Source: CAJWOS01 sp964502005
Lineage (GTDB): Bacteria; Myxococcota_A; UBA796; UBA2385
Assembly (NCBI GenBank): GCA_964502005.1
Contig: CAZCUX010000006.1
Span: forward strand, 186,001 to 250,000
Length of the DNA stretch: 64,000 nt
Direction of reading: 5' to 3'
A program made the position numbers and the translations under genes. Under the pieces are notes generated by a model that worked only from the letters and a program-made list of their open reading frames with translations, searched no databases and was not told the DNA's origin. Shown one piece after another: positions 25,813 to 34,838 of the stretch. Within the stretch, counting starts at the first letter, position 1. The number at the start of each line of letters is the position of its first letter.

Positions 25813-26151
25813 GGAAAGCCTCCACGTCCCGGCGTGCGGGTGCTGTGGCCTTATACCGAACTTCGGCCGCGGCTTCACGTCTGTTCCCACCGGATTGTTC
25901 GGTTCGGGGACCGCGCCTGCATCGGAGGGGCCGAAATTAAGAGACGCCCCGCGGTTGGCGGAGCGTCTCAGGTATTTGCGGTGAAGCGGGGAGAACCCGC
26001 CGGACCGTCACAGCGTCTCTTCGTGGGACGGCGATGCAGGAACCGTGCCAACTTTTCTGAATCGGGAAAACGGAGTAACGGTGGGGTCTTGTTGGCGGAA
26101 CCGGCGAGGAAGGCGCCCAGCGATTTCGTCGTTATCCAAAAATCGCGACAT
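25813..26151. other. 339-base spacer with a terminator
   Basis: No coding frame with recognisable content. It holds the hairpin terminator at 25941-25969 for the gene ending at 26152; presumably the promoter of the lipid kinase gene lies between that terminator and 25812, but I see no clear boxes. Confidence 0.55.
25941..25969 (-). terminator. Terminator downstream of the alpha/beta hydrolase gene
   Basis: Minus-strand hairpin GAGACGC...GCGTCTC (seven pairs, one mismatch, four more pairs) followed by TTAATTT. It lies about 180 bases after the stop at 26152. Confidence 0.65.
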
Positions 26152-26925
26152 TCATGTCGCACGGGACGGAGCGAAGTTCAACGATTGGACCCACTCCTCC
26201 ACCGCATCCGCGAGCGCCCATGGACGCTCGATTGGGTGAAGATGTCGTCCACCTGGGATTTCTGCGTGCTTGGCATTGGGCAGAGTCGCCCGCGCGAGGT
26301 CCGCGACATGCGACGGGTACAAGTAGTCCTCGTTTCCCCACAAGATGAGGGTAGGACAGTCGGCGGCATGCTGATGGACTAAGTATTGGCGGACGTTTTG
26401 GAGAAATCGAATGGTGTTGGCCCGGCTGTCGCGGCTCGCCGTCCATCCTTCCGAGACTCTGACAACCATGTCGCGATCCATGACATACGGGTTGACCACA
26501 AGCCGTCGCATACCCGCCGAAGACGCGAGCACGCGCTGGCTCAGGCCAGGATGCAACAAGCGTCGGCCAAATCCCGGAACCCGCTGGGCGAGGTTCACGA
26601 AGGCGTCGGTGATGGGGTCGAGGTGGTCGAAGGGGCCGTTGGTGAGCACGAGCGCGGCAACGGGCGTTTGGTGCGCCGCAGCGAGCGTGAGCGGCACGGC
26701 GAGGCCATGGGCAATCGCGACGATGGGCTGCTGGGTGCGCGTGGCCTCATCGGCCAGCAAGGCGGCCACGGATGCGGGCGTCGGACCACCGGGATGAACC
26801 ATGAGGTCCGGGGAATGGGTGGTCCACTGATGCTGGTGTAGGCGTCGCGCGGTGTCGTCCCACATACGCGGGCCGCAGGGTGGGGCGGACAAGAGAACGG
26901 CGTGGGGGCGGGGCGACTGCGTCAT
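26152..26925 (-). CDS. Alpha/beta-hydrolase-fold protein lacking the nucleophile serine
   Basis: 257 residues with the fold order of alpha/beta hydrolases. An oxyanion-side strand (VLLSAPPCGPRMWDD) is followed by a nucleophile elbow IAHGLAV at 71-77, a cap segment, then LILWGNEDYLYP with the acid Asp and GGRHLHPIERPW with the His. In active members the elbow reads G-x-S-x-G; here the nucleophile position is Gly74. The protein is therefore probably non-hydrolytic, or uses another residue. The start is the ATG at 26923-26925; no strong ribosome site is seen. It may be a binding or scaffold protein derived from the family. No informative neighbours: a lipid kinase downstream and recQ upstream on the same strand. 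Confidence 0.75.
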   Translation of the reverse strand: MTQSPRPHAVLLSAPPCGPRMWDDTARRLHQHQWTTHSPDLMVHPGGPTPASVAALLADEATRTQQPIVAIAHGLAVPLTLAAAHQTPVAALVLTNGPFDHLDPITDAFVNLAQRVPGFGRRLLHPGLSQRVLASSAGMRRLVVNPYVMDRDMVVRVSEGWTASRDSRANTIRFLQNVRQYLVHQHAADCPTLILWGNEDYLYPSHVADLARATLPNAKHAEIPGGRHLHPIERPWALADAVEEWVQSLNFAPSRAT

Positions 26926-27055
26926 TTCGGTTGGCTCACGGGCGGAGGTCGGTTGGGCCGAGATGGCGTCTCGATGGACAACTCGATGGACAAGCTGTCA
27001 GCCACGGGATGCGGGGGGGCTATCCCGAGGGCACCCGTAGGAAAGCACTTGGGCC

Positions 27056-29431
27056 TTAGACGAAGGTCCAACTGCGAATGGCGTCGAGGAAAGGGCCGCC
27101 ATATCGTCGCATCCGCTCTTTTCCCATGCCATGTACGTCTTGCATGGCCGATGCGGTGGTGGGGCGGGCGGCGGCCATTGCTTCGAGTGTCCTGTTGGGG
27201 GCGACGACGTAGAGCGGCACATCTTCGGCGTTTGCCAGGCGCCGCCGAACGGTTTTGAGCTCGCTGAGGAGGTCTGCGTCGGCGCTCCGCGCGACGGCTG
27301 CGCCGGGCCGTGGTCGCGTGAGGCGCGCCACTTGCGGAAATACCATTTGGAAGCCTTGCGCCTGCTGTCGCATGACTTCATTTCCGAGCGGCGAGAGGGA
27401 AATCACGCGGTAGGTGCGTTCACGCCCCGAGACGACGCGTGTTTCGTATTCCGCGGAGATGGCCTCGGCGGTGATGAGCGCCTCGATGACTTGCTCGAGC
27501 TCTTTGGCTGTCCAGCCGGAGAGGATACCGTATGTGCTTAGTTTGTCAAAGTTGAATGAAAGCAGTGTGGCATCGCGGCTTCCGGTCAAAACTTTTACGA
27601 CCATCGCGAGGGAAAATGGGCGCCTCATCCGCGCGAGGTTGGCCAGAATCTTCCGCACGACCAGCTCTTCATCGGGCCGCAGGGGCCGGGGCCCTTGCAC
27701 CACCGCGCGACCTTCTAAGCATGCGTCGCAGGTGCCGCAGCGCTCCCATGGCGGCACTTGGCCGAAGTACTCGACGAAATACCGGCGCCGACAGCTCGCC
27801 CGTGCGTAGCCAATCATGCGGTCGAGCTTTGCGTACTCCCGCTGCCGGCGCGCACGCAGGCGCTCTTCATCTATGTCAAAGGGGGCATCGGGGCGAAGCA
27901 GCTCGATGCCGCCGGTTCGACCGGGTGGGGTGACGGCGATGTAGTTTCGGCTCTCGAGACCTTTGAGCGCGGCGTTGAGTTGGTCGCGTTCGAGGTCGAG
28001 GTGCTTGCCGAGCCACTCGATGCTGATTTCGAGGGTTGTCGACTCGGTATCTGCGGACAAGCGGTCGAGAATATAGGACCACAGCTTGCCCCGAATGCCT
28101 TCCGGGCGACGGGCAGGGCGGTCTCGGCGCAAGGAAATGCAGGTTTCCCGGTTGGACGGCGGAATGCGACGCAGCCAGCCTTCCCGCTGTAATAGGTAGA
28201 TACACGAGCTGACGGTGCGCTCGTTGACTTGCTCGTCGCCGAGACCGGGGCGTCCGTCGATGGTCTGGGCGAGCTGTTCCCGGCTGGTCCACACGGGGTT
28301 GACGCCTTCTTCGAGGAGGCGCTCGTAGACAGACCGGACGAGAATGGCCGCAGGATGGGCCATTTGAATGAAGAACTCTTGGGTCCGGCGGTCTCCGTCG
28401 CGAAACAGCAGCACCACGCGGCTGGGCTTGCCATCGCGGCCTGCGCGTCCAATTTCTTGGTAGTAGGCCTCGACGGTGCCCGGAATTTCAAAGTGCACAA
28501 TCGTGCGTACGTCGTCCTTGTCGACGCCCATGCCAAATGCGTTGGTGGCCACGACAACAGGAACACGGCCAGACATAAACGCGTCTTGTACGGCAATTCG
28601 GTCTTCGTTATTGAGTCCAGCGTGGTACATTCCTGCGGGAACGCCGGATTTACGGAGATAGTCGGTTACCTTCTCTACGTTTTTTCTTGTCGCGCAATAC
28701 ACCAAGGCGGGGTAGGACGCCACCAAGTCGGGGATTGCCGCCAACTTGTCGGTGTCGCGTGCGGCGGCCACGACCTCTAACGAGAGGTTTTCCCGGTCAA
28801 AGCCGCGCACGAAACGGCGCGCGTTGCCGATATTGAGCGTACGGACGATGTCTTCTTGGACTTCGGGCGTGGCGGTCGCGGTGAGGGCCACCGTCGGCGG
28901 GTTGCCCAACGCCTCGCGGACACGGCCCAAGCGGAGGTAGTCCGGGCGAAAGTCGTGTCCCCACTGGCTCAAGCAGTGGGCTTCGTCGATGGCGAACAGC
29001 CGGATATCGGCGGAGTTTAGCTTTCGGATAAAGGCGTCGCCAAATCTTTCAGGGGCAACATAAACGAGCTCATAGTCGCCGTTGATGACGCCTGCGATGG
29101 CTTGTTGTCTTTCAGTTGTAGACAGGGTACTGTTGATTGCGACAGCCCGAATGCCTTTTTTGACGAGCGTGTCGACCTGGTCTTTCATGAGAGCCAAGAG
29201 GGGCGACACGACGATGGTGGTGCCACCGCGCGCCAACGCGGGGAGCTGGTAGCACATCGACTTTCCTGCACCGGTGGGCATGACCACCAGCGCATCTTGG
29301 CCTGCTGCGACGTGCGCGCAGATTTCGCCCTGCCCTCCGCGGAACGTAGGGTAGCCGAAGCGGGTCCGCAGGACTTTTTCGAGCGCGCCAATCGAGGGCA
29401 GCGTTCGGATGTCGTGCGAAGGATGGGCCAT
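27056..29431 (-). CDS. recQ: ATP-dependent DNA helicase RecQ
   Basis: 791-residue 3'-5' superfamily-2 helicase. Helicase motifs include FGYPTFRGGQGEICAHVAAG, Walker A PTGAGKSMCYQLPAL, the DEAH box (AIDEAHCLSQWGHDF), ALTATATP and the motif VI YYQEIGRAGRDGKPS. The zinc-binding domain has four Cys (YARASCRRRYFVEYFG, then CGTCDAC). A winged-helix part follows, and a C-terminal HRDC-like domain ends VHGMGKERMRRYGGPFLDAI. It is longer than E. coli RecQ by an insertion of about 150 residues between the helicase core and the zinc site, where a winged-helix-like segment is apparent. The start ATG at 29429-29431 is chosen over an upstream extension with no homology. It acts in recombination and fork repair. 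Confidence 0.93.
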   Translation of the reverse strand: MAHPSHDIRTLPSIGALEKVLRTRFGYPTFRGGQGEICAHVAAGQDALVVMPTGAGKSMCYQLPALARGGTTIVVSPLLALMKDQVDTLVKKGIRAVAINSTLSTTERQQAIAGVINGDYELVYVAPERFGDAFIRKLNSADIRLFAIDEAHCLSQWGHDFRPDYLRLGRVREALGNPPTVALTATATPEVQEDIVRTLNIGNARRFVRGFDRENLSLEVVAAARDTDKLAAIPDLVASYPALVYCATRKNVEKVTDYLRKSGVPAGMYHAGLNNEDRIAVQDAFMSGRVPVVVATNAFGMGVDKDDVRTIVHFEIPGTVEAYYQEIGRAGRDGKPSRVVLLFRDGDRRTQEFFIQMAHPAAILVRSVYERLLEEGVNPVWTSREQLAQTIDGRPGLGDEQVNERTVSSCIYLLQREGWLRRIPPSNRETCISLRRDRPARRPEGIRGKLWSYILDRLSADTESTTLEISIEWLGKHLDLERDQLNAALKGLESRNYIAVTPPGRTGGIELLRPDAPFDIDEERLRARRQREYAKLDRMIGYARASCRRRYFVEYFGQVPPWERCGTCDACLEGRAVVQGPRPLRPDEELVVRKILANLARMRRPFSLAMVVKVLTGSRDATLLSFNFDKLSTYGILSGWTAKELEQVIEALITAEAISAEYETRVVSGRERTYRVISLSPLGNEVMRQQAQGFQMVFPQVARLTRPRPGAAVARSADADLLSELKTVRRRLANAEDVPLYVVAPNRTLEAMAAARPTTASAMQDVHGMGKERMRRYGGPFLDAIRSWTFV

Positions 29432-29707
29432 CAAGTTCGTTCTCGGCGGGAGTTTGGGGGAGGGCGAGCGTCGCCCTTCAATCTTTGTGCCAGGTTCTAC
29501 ATGCGGACTTACGCGCGTCGATAGGTGACGATGGTCGCCCATTCGACACCGGGAGGCACCCCCAGGTGCGTACAGCCGGGAGGCGTCCCGCGGTTCCGGC
29601 TCGTCGGGTCGTCTATAACCCGTCGACCGCGATACCTGCTTGGGAATACGGCACGTCGCCGCGCGGCCGTATCACGGTGACGTGCGCGGTTCTTGTGGAG
29701 GGTGGAG

Positions 29708-30658
29708 ATGTTGTGGATGCTATGGCTGGCGTGCGTGGGGGTGTCCCATGCTGACGACTTCCTAAAGACCATCGACGACATCGAGCAGGTCGGACCTACC
29801 CTCGACCCCGACGCCGTATTTTCCGGCTATGGCGGCGTGGGGGGCCGCTGGTGGGCACATATCGCGACGGACCCCGTGTTGGTGGGCTGGAACTTTCGGG
29901 GCGAGCGCGCGGTTTTGGCGTGGACCGGGTTTTTGGAGCTGCAAAACTTCTCGACCTACGCGCCCATCAGCTTTCAGATGTTTCGCGCGAACACAGGCCT
30001 AGAGTCGGTTTGGCCCATGGCCTTGCCCTCCACCGGCGGTCGATTGGTGTTCCGCTTGGGTTGGGCGCATGAGAGTGACCATGTCGCCGATACCGAGCAT
30101 TTTGTCGACGACTTTGGCCTTCGTGTGCCCGCAGATGGGTCGACGCCGTGCGCGCAGGTCGTGACCGACCCGTATGGCGGCGCGGTGTGCGAAGACGGTG
30201 CTGTGGCGTGGGACAACAACAATTTGAGCGCCTATGAGTATGCCCGGCTGCGGGTGCATCTCCGGCAACCGGTAGGCACGGCGCTTCGGGTGGATGTTTC
30301 GGCAGATTCACGCGTGTATACGCCGGCCATCAATCCTTGGCAGGGCCGGAATCGAACCTATACTCTTGCTGCGGAAGGCCGCGTGCGCTGGTCGTTTTCC
30401 CCAAAATGGAGCCTTGCCGTCGGTGCGCGCGCCGAGCGCAGCGGCCACCGTTTCGACGCGGAGTCGCAAGGCTTGCCCCGCGACTGGAACCACGGCCCTG
30501 AACATTGGCGCGCGGCCGAAATCGCAGGGGAGCGAACGGGCGCGCGCGGGGATGCGCTGGTGGTCGCAGCGCAGGTGGTGGGTGGAAATGGCCGGGGCTC
30601 AGACTTTTTTCACGTCTATCCGGCGGCATTTGGCGGCTGCCTCCGCTTTGTGCGCTGA
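29708..30658 (+). CDS. Secreted outer-membrane beta-barrel-like protein (DUF1207-like, tentative)
   Basis: 316 residues with a signal peptide MLWMLWLACVGVSHA cut before DDFLK. The mature part alternates short amphipathic strands with turns (GWNFRGERAVLAWTGFLELQNF; RLVFRLGWAHESDHVADT) and ends in an aromatic/basic strand (GGCLRFVR), the style of a small outer-membrane barrel. The HESDH motif in a strand context recalls DUF1207 proteins, but I am not certain. Two Cys pairs could form disulfides. The start is the ATG at 29708 with GGAGGGTGG upstream; the gene diverges from recQ and converges on the lipoprotein gene at 30678. Function unknown. Confidence 0.6.
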   Translation: MLWMLWLACVGVSHADDFLKTIDDIEQVGPTLDPDAVFSGYGGVGGRWWAHIATDPVLVGWNFRGERAVLAWTGFLELQNFSTYAPISFQMFRANTGLESVWPMALPSTGGRLVFRLGWAHESDHVADTEHFVDDFGLRVPADGSTPCAQVVTDPYGGAVCEDGAVAWDNNNLSAYEYARLRVHLRQPVGTALRVDVSADSRVYTPAINPWQGRNRTYTLAAEGRVRWSFSPKWSLAVGARAERSGHRFDAESQGLPRDWNHGPEHWRAAEIAGERTGARGDALVVAAQVVGGNGRGSDFFHVYPAAFGGCLRFVR

Positions 30659-30677
30659 ACGGGCGCGCCCTGTGCGA

Positions 30678-31163
30678 CTATTCGGCGCTCGCAGCCGTTT
30701 CGGACTCGAAGGTCTCGAAGCCGCCATTGGGGTCTTCCCATTCGACGAACCAACCCATAGGTGTACGATACCACGTTTGCCGCACTCTCCAAGTTTGGAG
30801 AATCTGCTCCGGAAGCTCGTATCCACGGGCGCGAATGAATAGCACGGCCTCTCTTGTTCGGCCGTTTTCTTCTTTTTCGAGCTCGGGTCCGAGCACGGCT
30901 TGAATGACCGTGACCTCCTCGTACCGCCGCGACTCCATCTGTCGATCCAGCCACTCTTTGTAGAGTACGCGCTGGGCCGGATTCTCAATGAATACGCTCG
31001 CGCGTTCCCCATCGGACCACCGCACGGCCTGCCAATAGATCTCGGCGCTTCGCAGGAGGTTCGATTCTTCTTTGGTTCCGCTGGGACGCTGGGAATGGGC
31101 AGAACCGCACGCCGCGATGGCACCGGTCAGCAGGACAACGAAAGCACGGCGGGAGAAGCTCAT
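30678..31163 (-). CDS. Putative lipoprotein of unknown function
   Basis: 161 residues. The N-terminus MSFSRRAFVVLLTGAIAACG is a twin-Arg-like lipoprotein signal with the lipobox Cys at 19. The mature part is a compact alpha+beta domain with aromatic-rich strands (SAEIYWQAVRWSDGERASVFI; RVRQTWYRTPMGWFVEWED), which resembles small NTF2-like folds by pattern only. The start ATG at 31161-31163 is chosen because it gives a proper signal sequence; the upstream open frame has none. It stands alone between a convergent gene and a divergent PEGA lipoprotein gene. Confidence 0.7.
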   Translation of the reverse strand: MSFSRRAFVVLLTGAIAACGSAHSQRPSGTKEESNLLRSAEIYWQAVRWSDGERASVFIENPAQRVLYKEWLDRQMESRRYEEVTVIQAVLGPELEKEENGRTREAVLFIRARGYELPEQILQTWRVRQTWYRTPMGWFVEWEDPNGGFETFESETAASAE

Positions 31164-31334
31164 GGCAGCAGCGTACTCGCCTTTGGAGACCGCTTCAAGA
31201 GTGGAACGGCGGGTCGTTTCGAAATGTCGGGGTGTTGACGGTGAAAGACCTCGGACAATCGAATAGAATCCTTGGGACGACACCGGCGAGCGCAGCTATC
31301 TTCTGGTATGACGGTGCGTCGAGAGGAGTGGTGA

Positions 31335-31658
31335 ATGCCTGCATGGAACACATGGACTGCTGGGTTGTGCGTTGGCCTGGGCCTCGCCTCCGCGGGTTGT
31401 ACCCATCGCGCGCTCATCACCTCCGACCCCCCGGGTGCAGAAGTGCGCCTGGGCAAGCAGTATGTCGGCATCACCCCGGTGGAAGTAGAAATCAGCCGAA
31501 TCCCGTTCACGCCCAATCGCGTGCGGGTCAATATGCCAGGCCGTCGGTGGGCCGATGTGCGCATCCGTCGCTTCAAGCGCCACAGCGAGCATGAAGTGCT
31601 GTTGATTCGCAGCCACGGCCGCTCCGGCACATGGACACCCGAGGACGCCGAGCGGTAG
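31335..31658 (+). CDS. Small PEGA-domain lipoprotein
   Basis: 107 residues. The lipobox LASAGC puts the lipidated Cys at 22. Directly after is a PEGA-type domain: ALITSDPPGAEVRLGKQYVG followed by TPVEVEI, a small beta fold common in myxobacterial surface proteins. The last 35 residues are basic. AGGAG is placed six bases before the ATG. It is probably anchored to the outer membrane facing the periplasm or outside; the precise role is unknown. It converges on the amidotransferase-like gene, 21 bases apart. Confidence 0.8.
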   Translation: MPAWNTWTAGLCVGLGLASAGCTHRALITSDPPGAEVRLGKQYVGITPVEVEISRIPFTPNRVRVNMPGRRWADVRIRRFKRHSEHEVLLIRSHGRSGTWTPEDAER

Positions 31659-31679
31659 CGTTTCGGCGCGAACGCCCCC

Positions 31680-32417
31680 TCAGCTTCGGCCGGTTTGTGC
31701 GGCCGCGACGAACGCGCGGAAAAGAGCTGCGTGGGGCTCACCCAGCAGCTCAGGGTGCCATTGTACGCCGACGCACCACGGTCCTGGTCCTTCGATGGCT
31801 TCGATGACGCCATCGGGGGCTACACCCGTCGCGATGAAACAGCCGAGCTTGTCGACAGCTTGGTGGTGGGTGCTATTGACGTGGCTGACCTGCCCGAGAA
31901 TCGCGGCGAGGTGTCCGTCGGCGAAGTGTACGGGATGGCTTGGGGTGGCGGGGTCTTCGATTTGCTCGTGGGCGAGGCCCTGCGGGAAGCGGTCGGGGAT
32001 GTGTTGGACCAGCGTGCCGCCTGCAGCGACCGCAAGTGCCTGCATTCCGCCGCAAATGCCGAAAACAGGCACAAAGCCGTCGAGGCAAGCGCGGGCGAGG
32101 CCCAGCTCGACGCCGGTGCGTCCTTCGTCGACGGGGTCGAGGCGCCCGGTGATGGCTTGTCCGTAATGGCGGGGGTGAATGTCGAATGCTCCGCCTGCCA
32201 GCACAACGCCGTCTACACGGGAGAGGAGGTCGTGGGCTGAAATCTCCCCATCATCGGGCGGAAAGAGCACGGGCACGCCGCCTGCGTCCCGAACGGCGCG
32301 GACCAGGGCTTCCCCCAGCCAAACTTCGGGTCGAGCCGGGCGAAGTCGCGGGGAAGGCGGGGGTGTTGGACCCACCGCCCGTCGTCCCATCGTGATGCCA
32401 ATCCAGGGCTTTCTCAT
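31680..32417 (-). CDS. Class-I glutamine amidotransferase-like hydrolase (peptidase C26, gamma-glutamyl-GABA hydrolase type)
   Basis: 245 residues. The family features are GITMGRR at the start, DGVVLAGGAFDIHPRHYG, the nucleophile elbow VFGICGGMQALAVAAGG with Cys122, and the catalytic GVQWHPE near the end. PuuD-type enzymes cleave gamma-glutamyl bonds of small amides such as gamma-glutamyl-GABA. The substrate here is unknown, and no putrescine pathway genes are nearby. It starts 17 bases after the stop of the sulfatase-fold gene on the same strand, so it is probably the last gene of the SPFH operon. Confidence 0.85.
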   Translation of the reverse strand: MRKPWIGITMGRRAVGPTPPPSPRLRPARPEVWLGEALVRAVRDAGGVPVLFPPDDGEISAHDLLSRVDGVVLAGGAFDIHPRHYGQAITGRLDPVDEGRTGVELGLARACLDGFVPVFGICGGMQALAVAAGGTLVQHIPDRFPQGLAHEQIEDPATPSHPVHFADGHLAAILGQVSHVNSTHHQAVDKLGCFIATGVAPDGVIEAIEGPGPWCVGVQWHPELLGEPHAALFRAFVAAAQTGRS

Positions 32418-32433
32418 GCGGGGTTCCCCGTGG

Positions 32434-33909
32434 TCAGAAAATCTCGATTGGCTTCTGGCGCATTCCCAGGTAGTCCTGGGGGTTGGTGCCGTGCTGGTTC
32501 ATCCAGGTTCGCAGAGCTTGTTCCATCTCGTAGGTGCGCCGGGGCTGCTCGCTCGAGATGTCGGATTGCTCCTTTGGGTCGGTCGACAGGTCGTAGAGGC
32601 GCCGCTCGCCGTCTTGAAGGTCGAGCACCAACTTGAACTGTTGGTCGCGAATCGCGCGTCGGTGGACAAACAGGCGGTAGTCGGTTTCGGAGAACGCCGT
32701 GCGGTTTGGCTCTTCGCCTTGAATGACAGGCAGGAGGCTCTTGCCGTCGACGCCGGGCGGCTGTTGGAGACCGAGCAGCGCAAACAAGGTGGGGAAGAGG
32801 TCGACCGTGCGGGACACGGCCTGAATGTCCTGTCGACGGGCATAGCCGGGCAAGCGCATCATCATCACGGTGTGTAGCTGCTCTTGGTACAGCGTGTGTC
32901 CGTGGTCGATGCTGCCGTGCTCCATGAATTCGTCGCCGTGGTCGGACACAATGACGACGATGGTGCGGTCGAGCAAGCCAAGCTGGCGGAGGTCGCCGAG
33001 GAATGCGCCGACGCGCTGGTCTGCGTTGCGAACCTTCTGGTTGTAGATGTCCTTGAGGAACGCAGCGTCGGTGGGAGAGAGGACTCCCGAAAGGTTCGCG
33101 TCGTCACCCGGCTTTTGGATGGCCTCTAGTCCTTTCTCTCGAAGCTCGGCTTGTTCTTTGATGTCGCCATGGAGGTGGCCCGCGTATGGGATGGCCTGAA
33201 TCTGGCTTTCCGGGAGGTCGTATTGACCATGGGAGTCGTAGCCATGGAGGAAAAGGAAGAAGCGTTCGTCTTTGTGCGCCCGAATCCATTCCATCGCGGC
33301 AGGACCGGAGTAGTCCATTCCGGCAAAGGGACGGTCGTCGAGGTACGTTTCGAATCCGCGGGAGAAGCCGTATTTGCCCTGAACACCGGCGCCACCGGTA
33401 AAGCCCGCGGCCTTCCATCCTTGTTGTGCGAGGATGTTCGGGAAGGTATCAATTCCCGCGGAGAGGGTGGTCTCGGACATCGTCTCGGCGCCCAACAAGG
33501 ACAGCTTGTTGGTGACGCGGTGAATCGACGGCCAGCGGGCGGTCCACATCGACATATGGGATGGCAGCGTCCATGGCGCGGCGCTGAATGCGTTGTGGAA
33601 GACGATGGCTTCGTTGGCAAACTGGTCGAGGTTGGGGGTGAGACCGGGAACCTCGGGATTGCCACTCAATCCGGTGCGGTCGTATCGCAGTGCGTCCATG
33701 CTGATAACGACGATGTTCAGCTCGTTGGCGCGGTCGGCCAAGTCGTACCGTGCGGCCGACATCGTGGAGTCGTCGACCAACGGCTCCAAGACATCCGCGA
33801 GCGCTGCGGGTTTTTGCTGGGTGTCGGTGGGCTGCCGGGCCAATAACCACAGGAGAATGGCGACGTTGGCCAGGACGATGACCACGACGATTGCGCGCAG
33901 GTGTTTCAT
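32434..33909 (-). CDS. Membrane-anchored sulfatase-fold enzyme with Thr at the nucleophile position
   Basis: 491 residues. One N-terminal membrane anchor (about 5-24) is followed by an alkaline-phosphatase-superfamily domain: IVVISMDALRYDR (metal Asp72), PWTLPSHMSMWT, LFLHGYDSHGQY, IVVIVSDHGDEFMEHG and a following GHTLYQEQLH. Formylglycine sulfatases carry C/S-x-P-x-R; here the aligned segment is T-L-P-S-H (114-118), so the nucleophile is probably unmodified Thr114, as in LtaS- and EptA-type phosphotransferases of the same superfamily. It may act on sulfate, phosphate or phospholipid-type esters in the periplasm. The start overlaps the stop of the HflK-like gene by four bases (ATGA), linking it to the SPFH operon. 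Confidence 0.85.
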   Translation of the reverse strand: MKHLRAIVVVIVLANVAILLWLLARQPTDTQQKPAALADVLEPLVDDSTMSAARYDLADRANELNIVVISMDALRYDRTGLSGNPEVPGLTPNLDQFANEAIVFHNAFSAAPWTLPSHMSMWTARWPSIHRVTNKLSLLGAETMSETTLSAGIDTFPNILAQQGWKAAGFTGGAGVQGKYGFSRGFETYLDDRPFAGMDYSGPAAMEWIRAHKDERFFLFLHGYDSHGQYDLPESQIQAIPYAGHLHGDIKEQAELREKGLEAIQKPGDDANLSGVLSPTDAAFLKDIYNQKVRNADQRVGAFLGDLRQLGLLDRTIVVIVSDHGDEFMEHGSIDHGHTLYQEQLHTVMMMRLPGYARRQDIQAVSRTVDLFPTLFALLGLQQPPGVDGKSLLPVIQGEEPNRTAFSETDYRLFVHRRAIRDQQFKLVLDLQDGERRLYDLSTDPKEQSDISSEQPRRTYEMEQALRTWMNQHGTNPQDYLGMRQKPIEIF

Positions 33910-34838
33910 CGGTCGGCTCCCGCGGAACGGCGCGATGGCGAAGGGGTAGAGCTTCGAAGGGAGGATGCGTCGGGGGCGGAGGAATTACCACCGCTTGTGT
34001 CCCACACAAACGTAGTCCCTCGCGGCAAGAGCTGCACTCGCGCGCGACCGGCGGCGGCGGCCAGCGCTTCGGAATGGCGTCGGGCAAGCTCGGCGCGCGG
34101 CTCCGGGGACGACCGTGCAGCCTCGAAGCGCGAAATATCGGCCTGCGCCCGGGCGACCCGCTCCGCTGCGGTTGCGTGGGCGGCCGACAGGCGTGCGGCG
34201 CTGGTGCCGCGGGTTTCGGGCAACAGGCGCGAAGTGTAGGCCTCGGCGCCAAGCGCGAGGGTTTCGCGGTCGCCGCGGGCGCTCGACACATCGTTGAAGG
34301 CGTCGACGACGGCGGGAGGAGGCGTCAGCTCGCGAATGTCGACGGCGTCGATGCGCGCTCCGGTCCCCATTCGTTGCAACACATCTTGGGCGTCGGTGAG
34401 CACCCGATGCTGCAGCTCCGCGCGGCCGGTGGTGAGCAGCCGGTCGACGTCCATCGTGGCCACGACGTCGGTGGCGATGGCGGTCACAATGGCTGCGGTG
34501 TGCGCCTCGGGGTCGCTCGCACCCGTAAGCCAGGCGACGGGGTCGGCGACGGTAAGCTGCACCACGAGGTCAAGGTCGATGAGGTTGGTATCGCCGGTCA
34601 GCATACGCGTGCGACCCGGCTCGACGCGGCGAACCTCACTGACCCGCACGCGCTCGTGCCGCTCAATGGGTGCAGGCAAGCGAAAGCCGAGGCCAGACCC
34701 GGTCGTGCGTGACACTTCGCCAAATCGGAAAATGACGGCCACATCGCCCGTTTCGACAACGAAGAGTCCCGAAAGGAGGTACACCAGCGGGACAAGTGCC
34801 AGCGCCGGCAGGCCGGATTTCCAGCGGGGCTCCGTCAT
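33906..34838 (-). CDS. SPFH/band-7 membrane protein, HflK-like
   Basis: 310 residues. One N-terminal membrane segment (about 10-28) is followed by the SPFH domain: VVETGDVAVIFRFGEVSRT, GLGFRLPAPIERHERV, then LDLVVQLTVADPVAW. A helical region follows (Ala/Arg/Glu-rich, about 195-280) that is typical of HflK/HflC oligomer walls, and the tail is Ser/Pro-rich and disordered. HflK and HflC form a cage around FtsH protease in E. coli; no ftsH is present here. Both ends overlap neighbours by four bases (ATGA), showing tight coupling with the HflC-like gene before it and the sulfatase-fold gene after it. Confidence 0.88.
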   Translation of the reverse strand: MTEPRWKSGLPALALVPLVYLLSGLFVVETGDVAVIFRFGEVSRTTGSGLGFRLPAPIERHERVRVSEVRRVEPGRTRMLTGDTNLIDLDLVVQLTVADPVAWLTGASDPEAHTAAIVTAIATDVVATMDVDRLLTTGRAELQHRVLTDAQDVLQRMGTGARIDAVDIRELTPPPAVVDAFNDVSSARGDRETLALGAEAYTSRLLPETRGTSAARLSAAHATAAERVARAQADISRFEAARSSPEPRAELARRHSEALAAAAGRARVQLLPRGTTFVWDTSGGNSSAPDASSLRSSTPSPSRRSAGADR

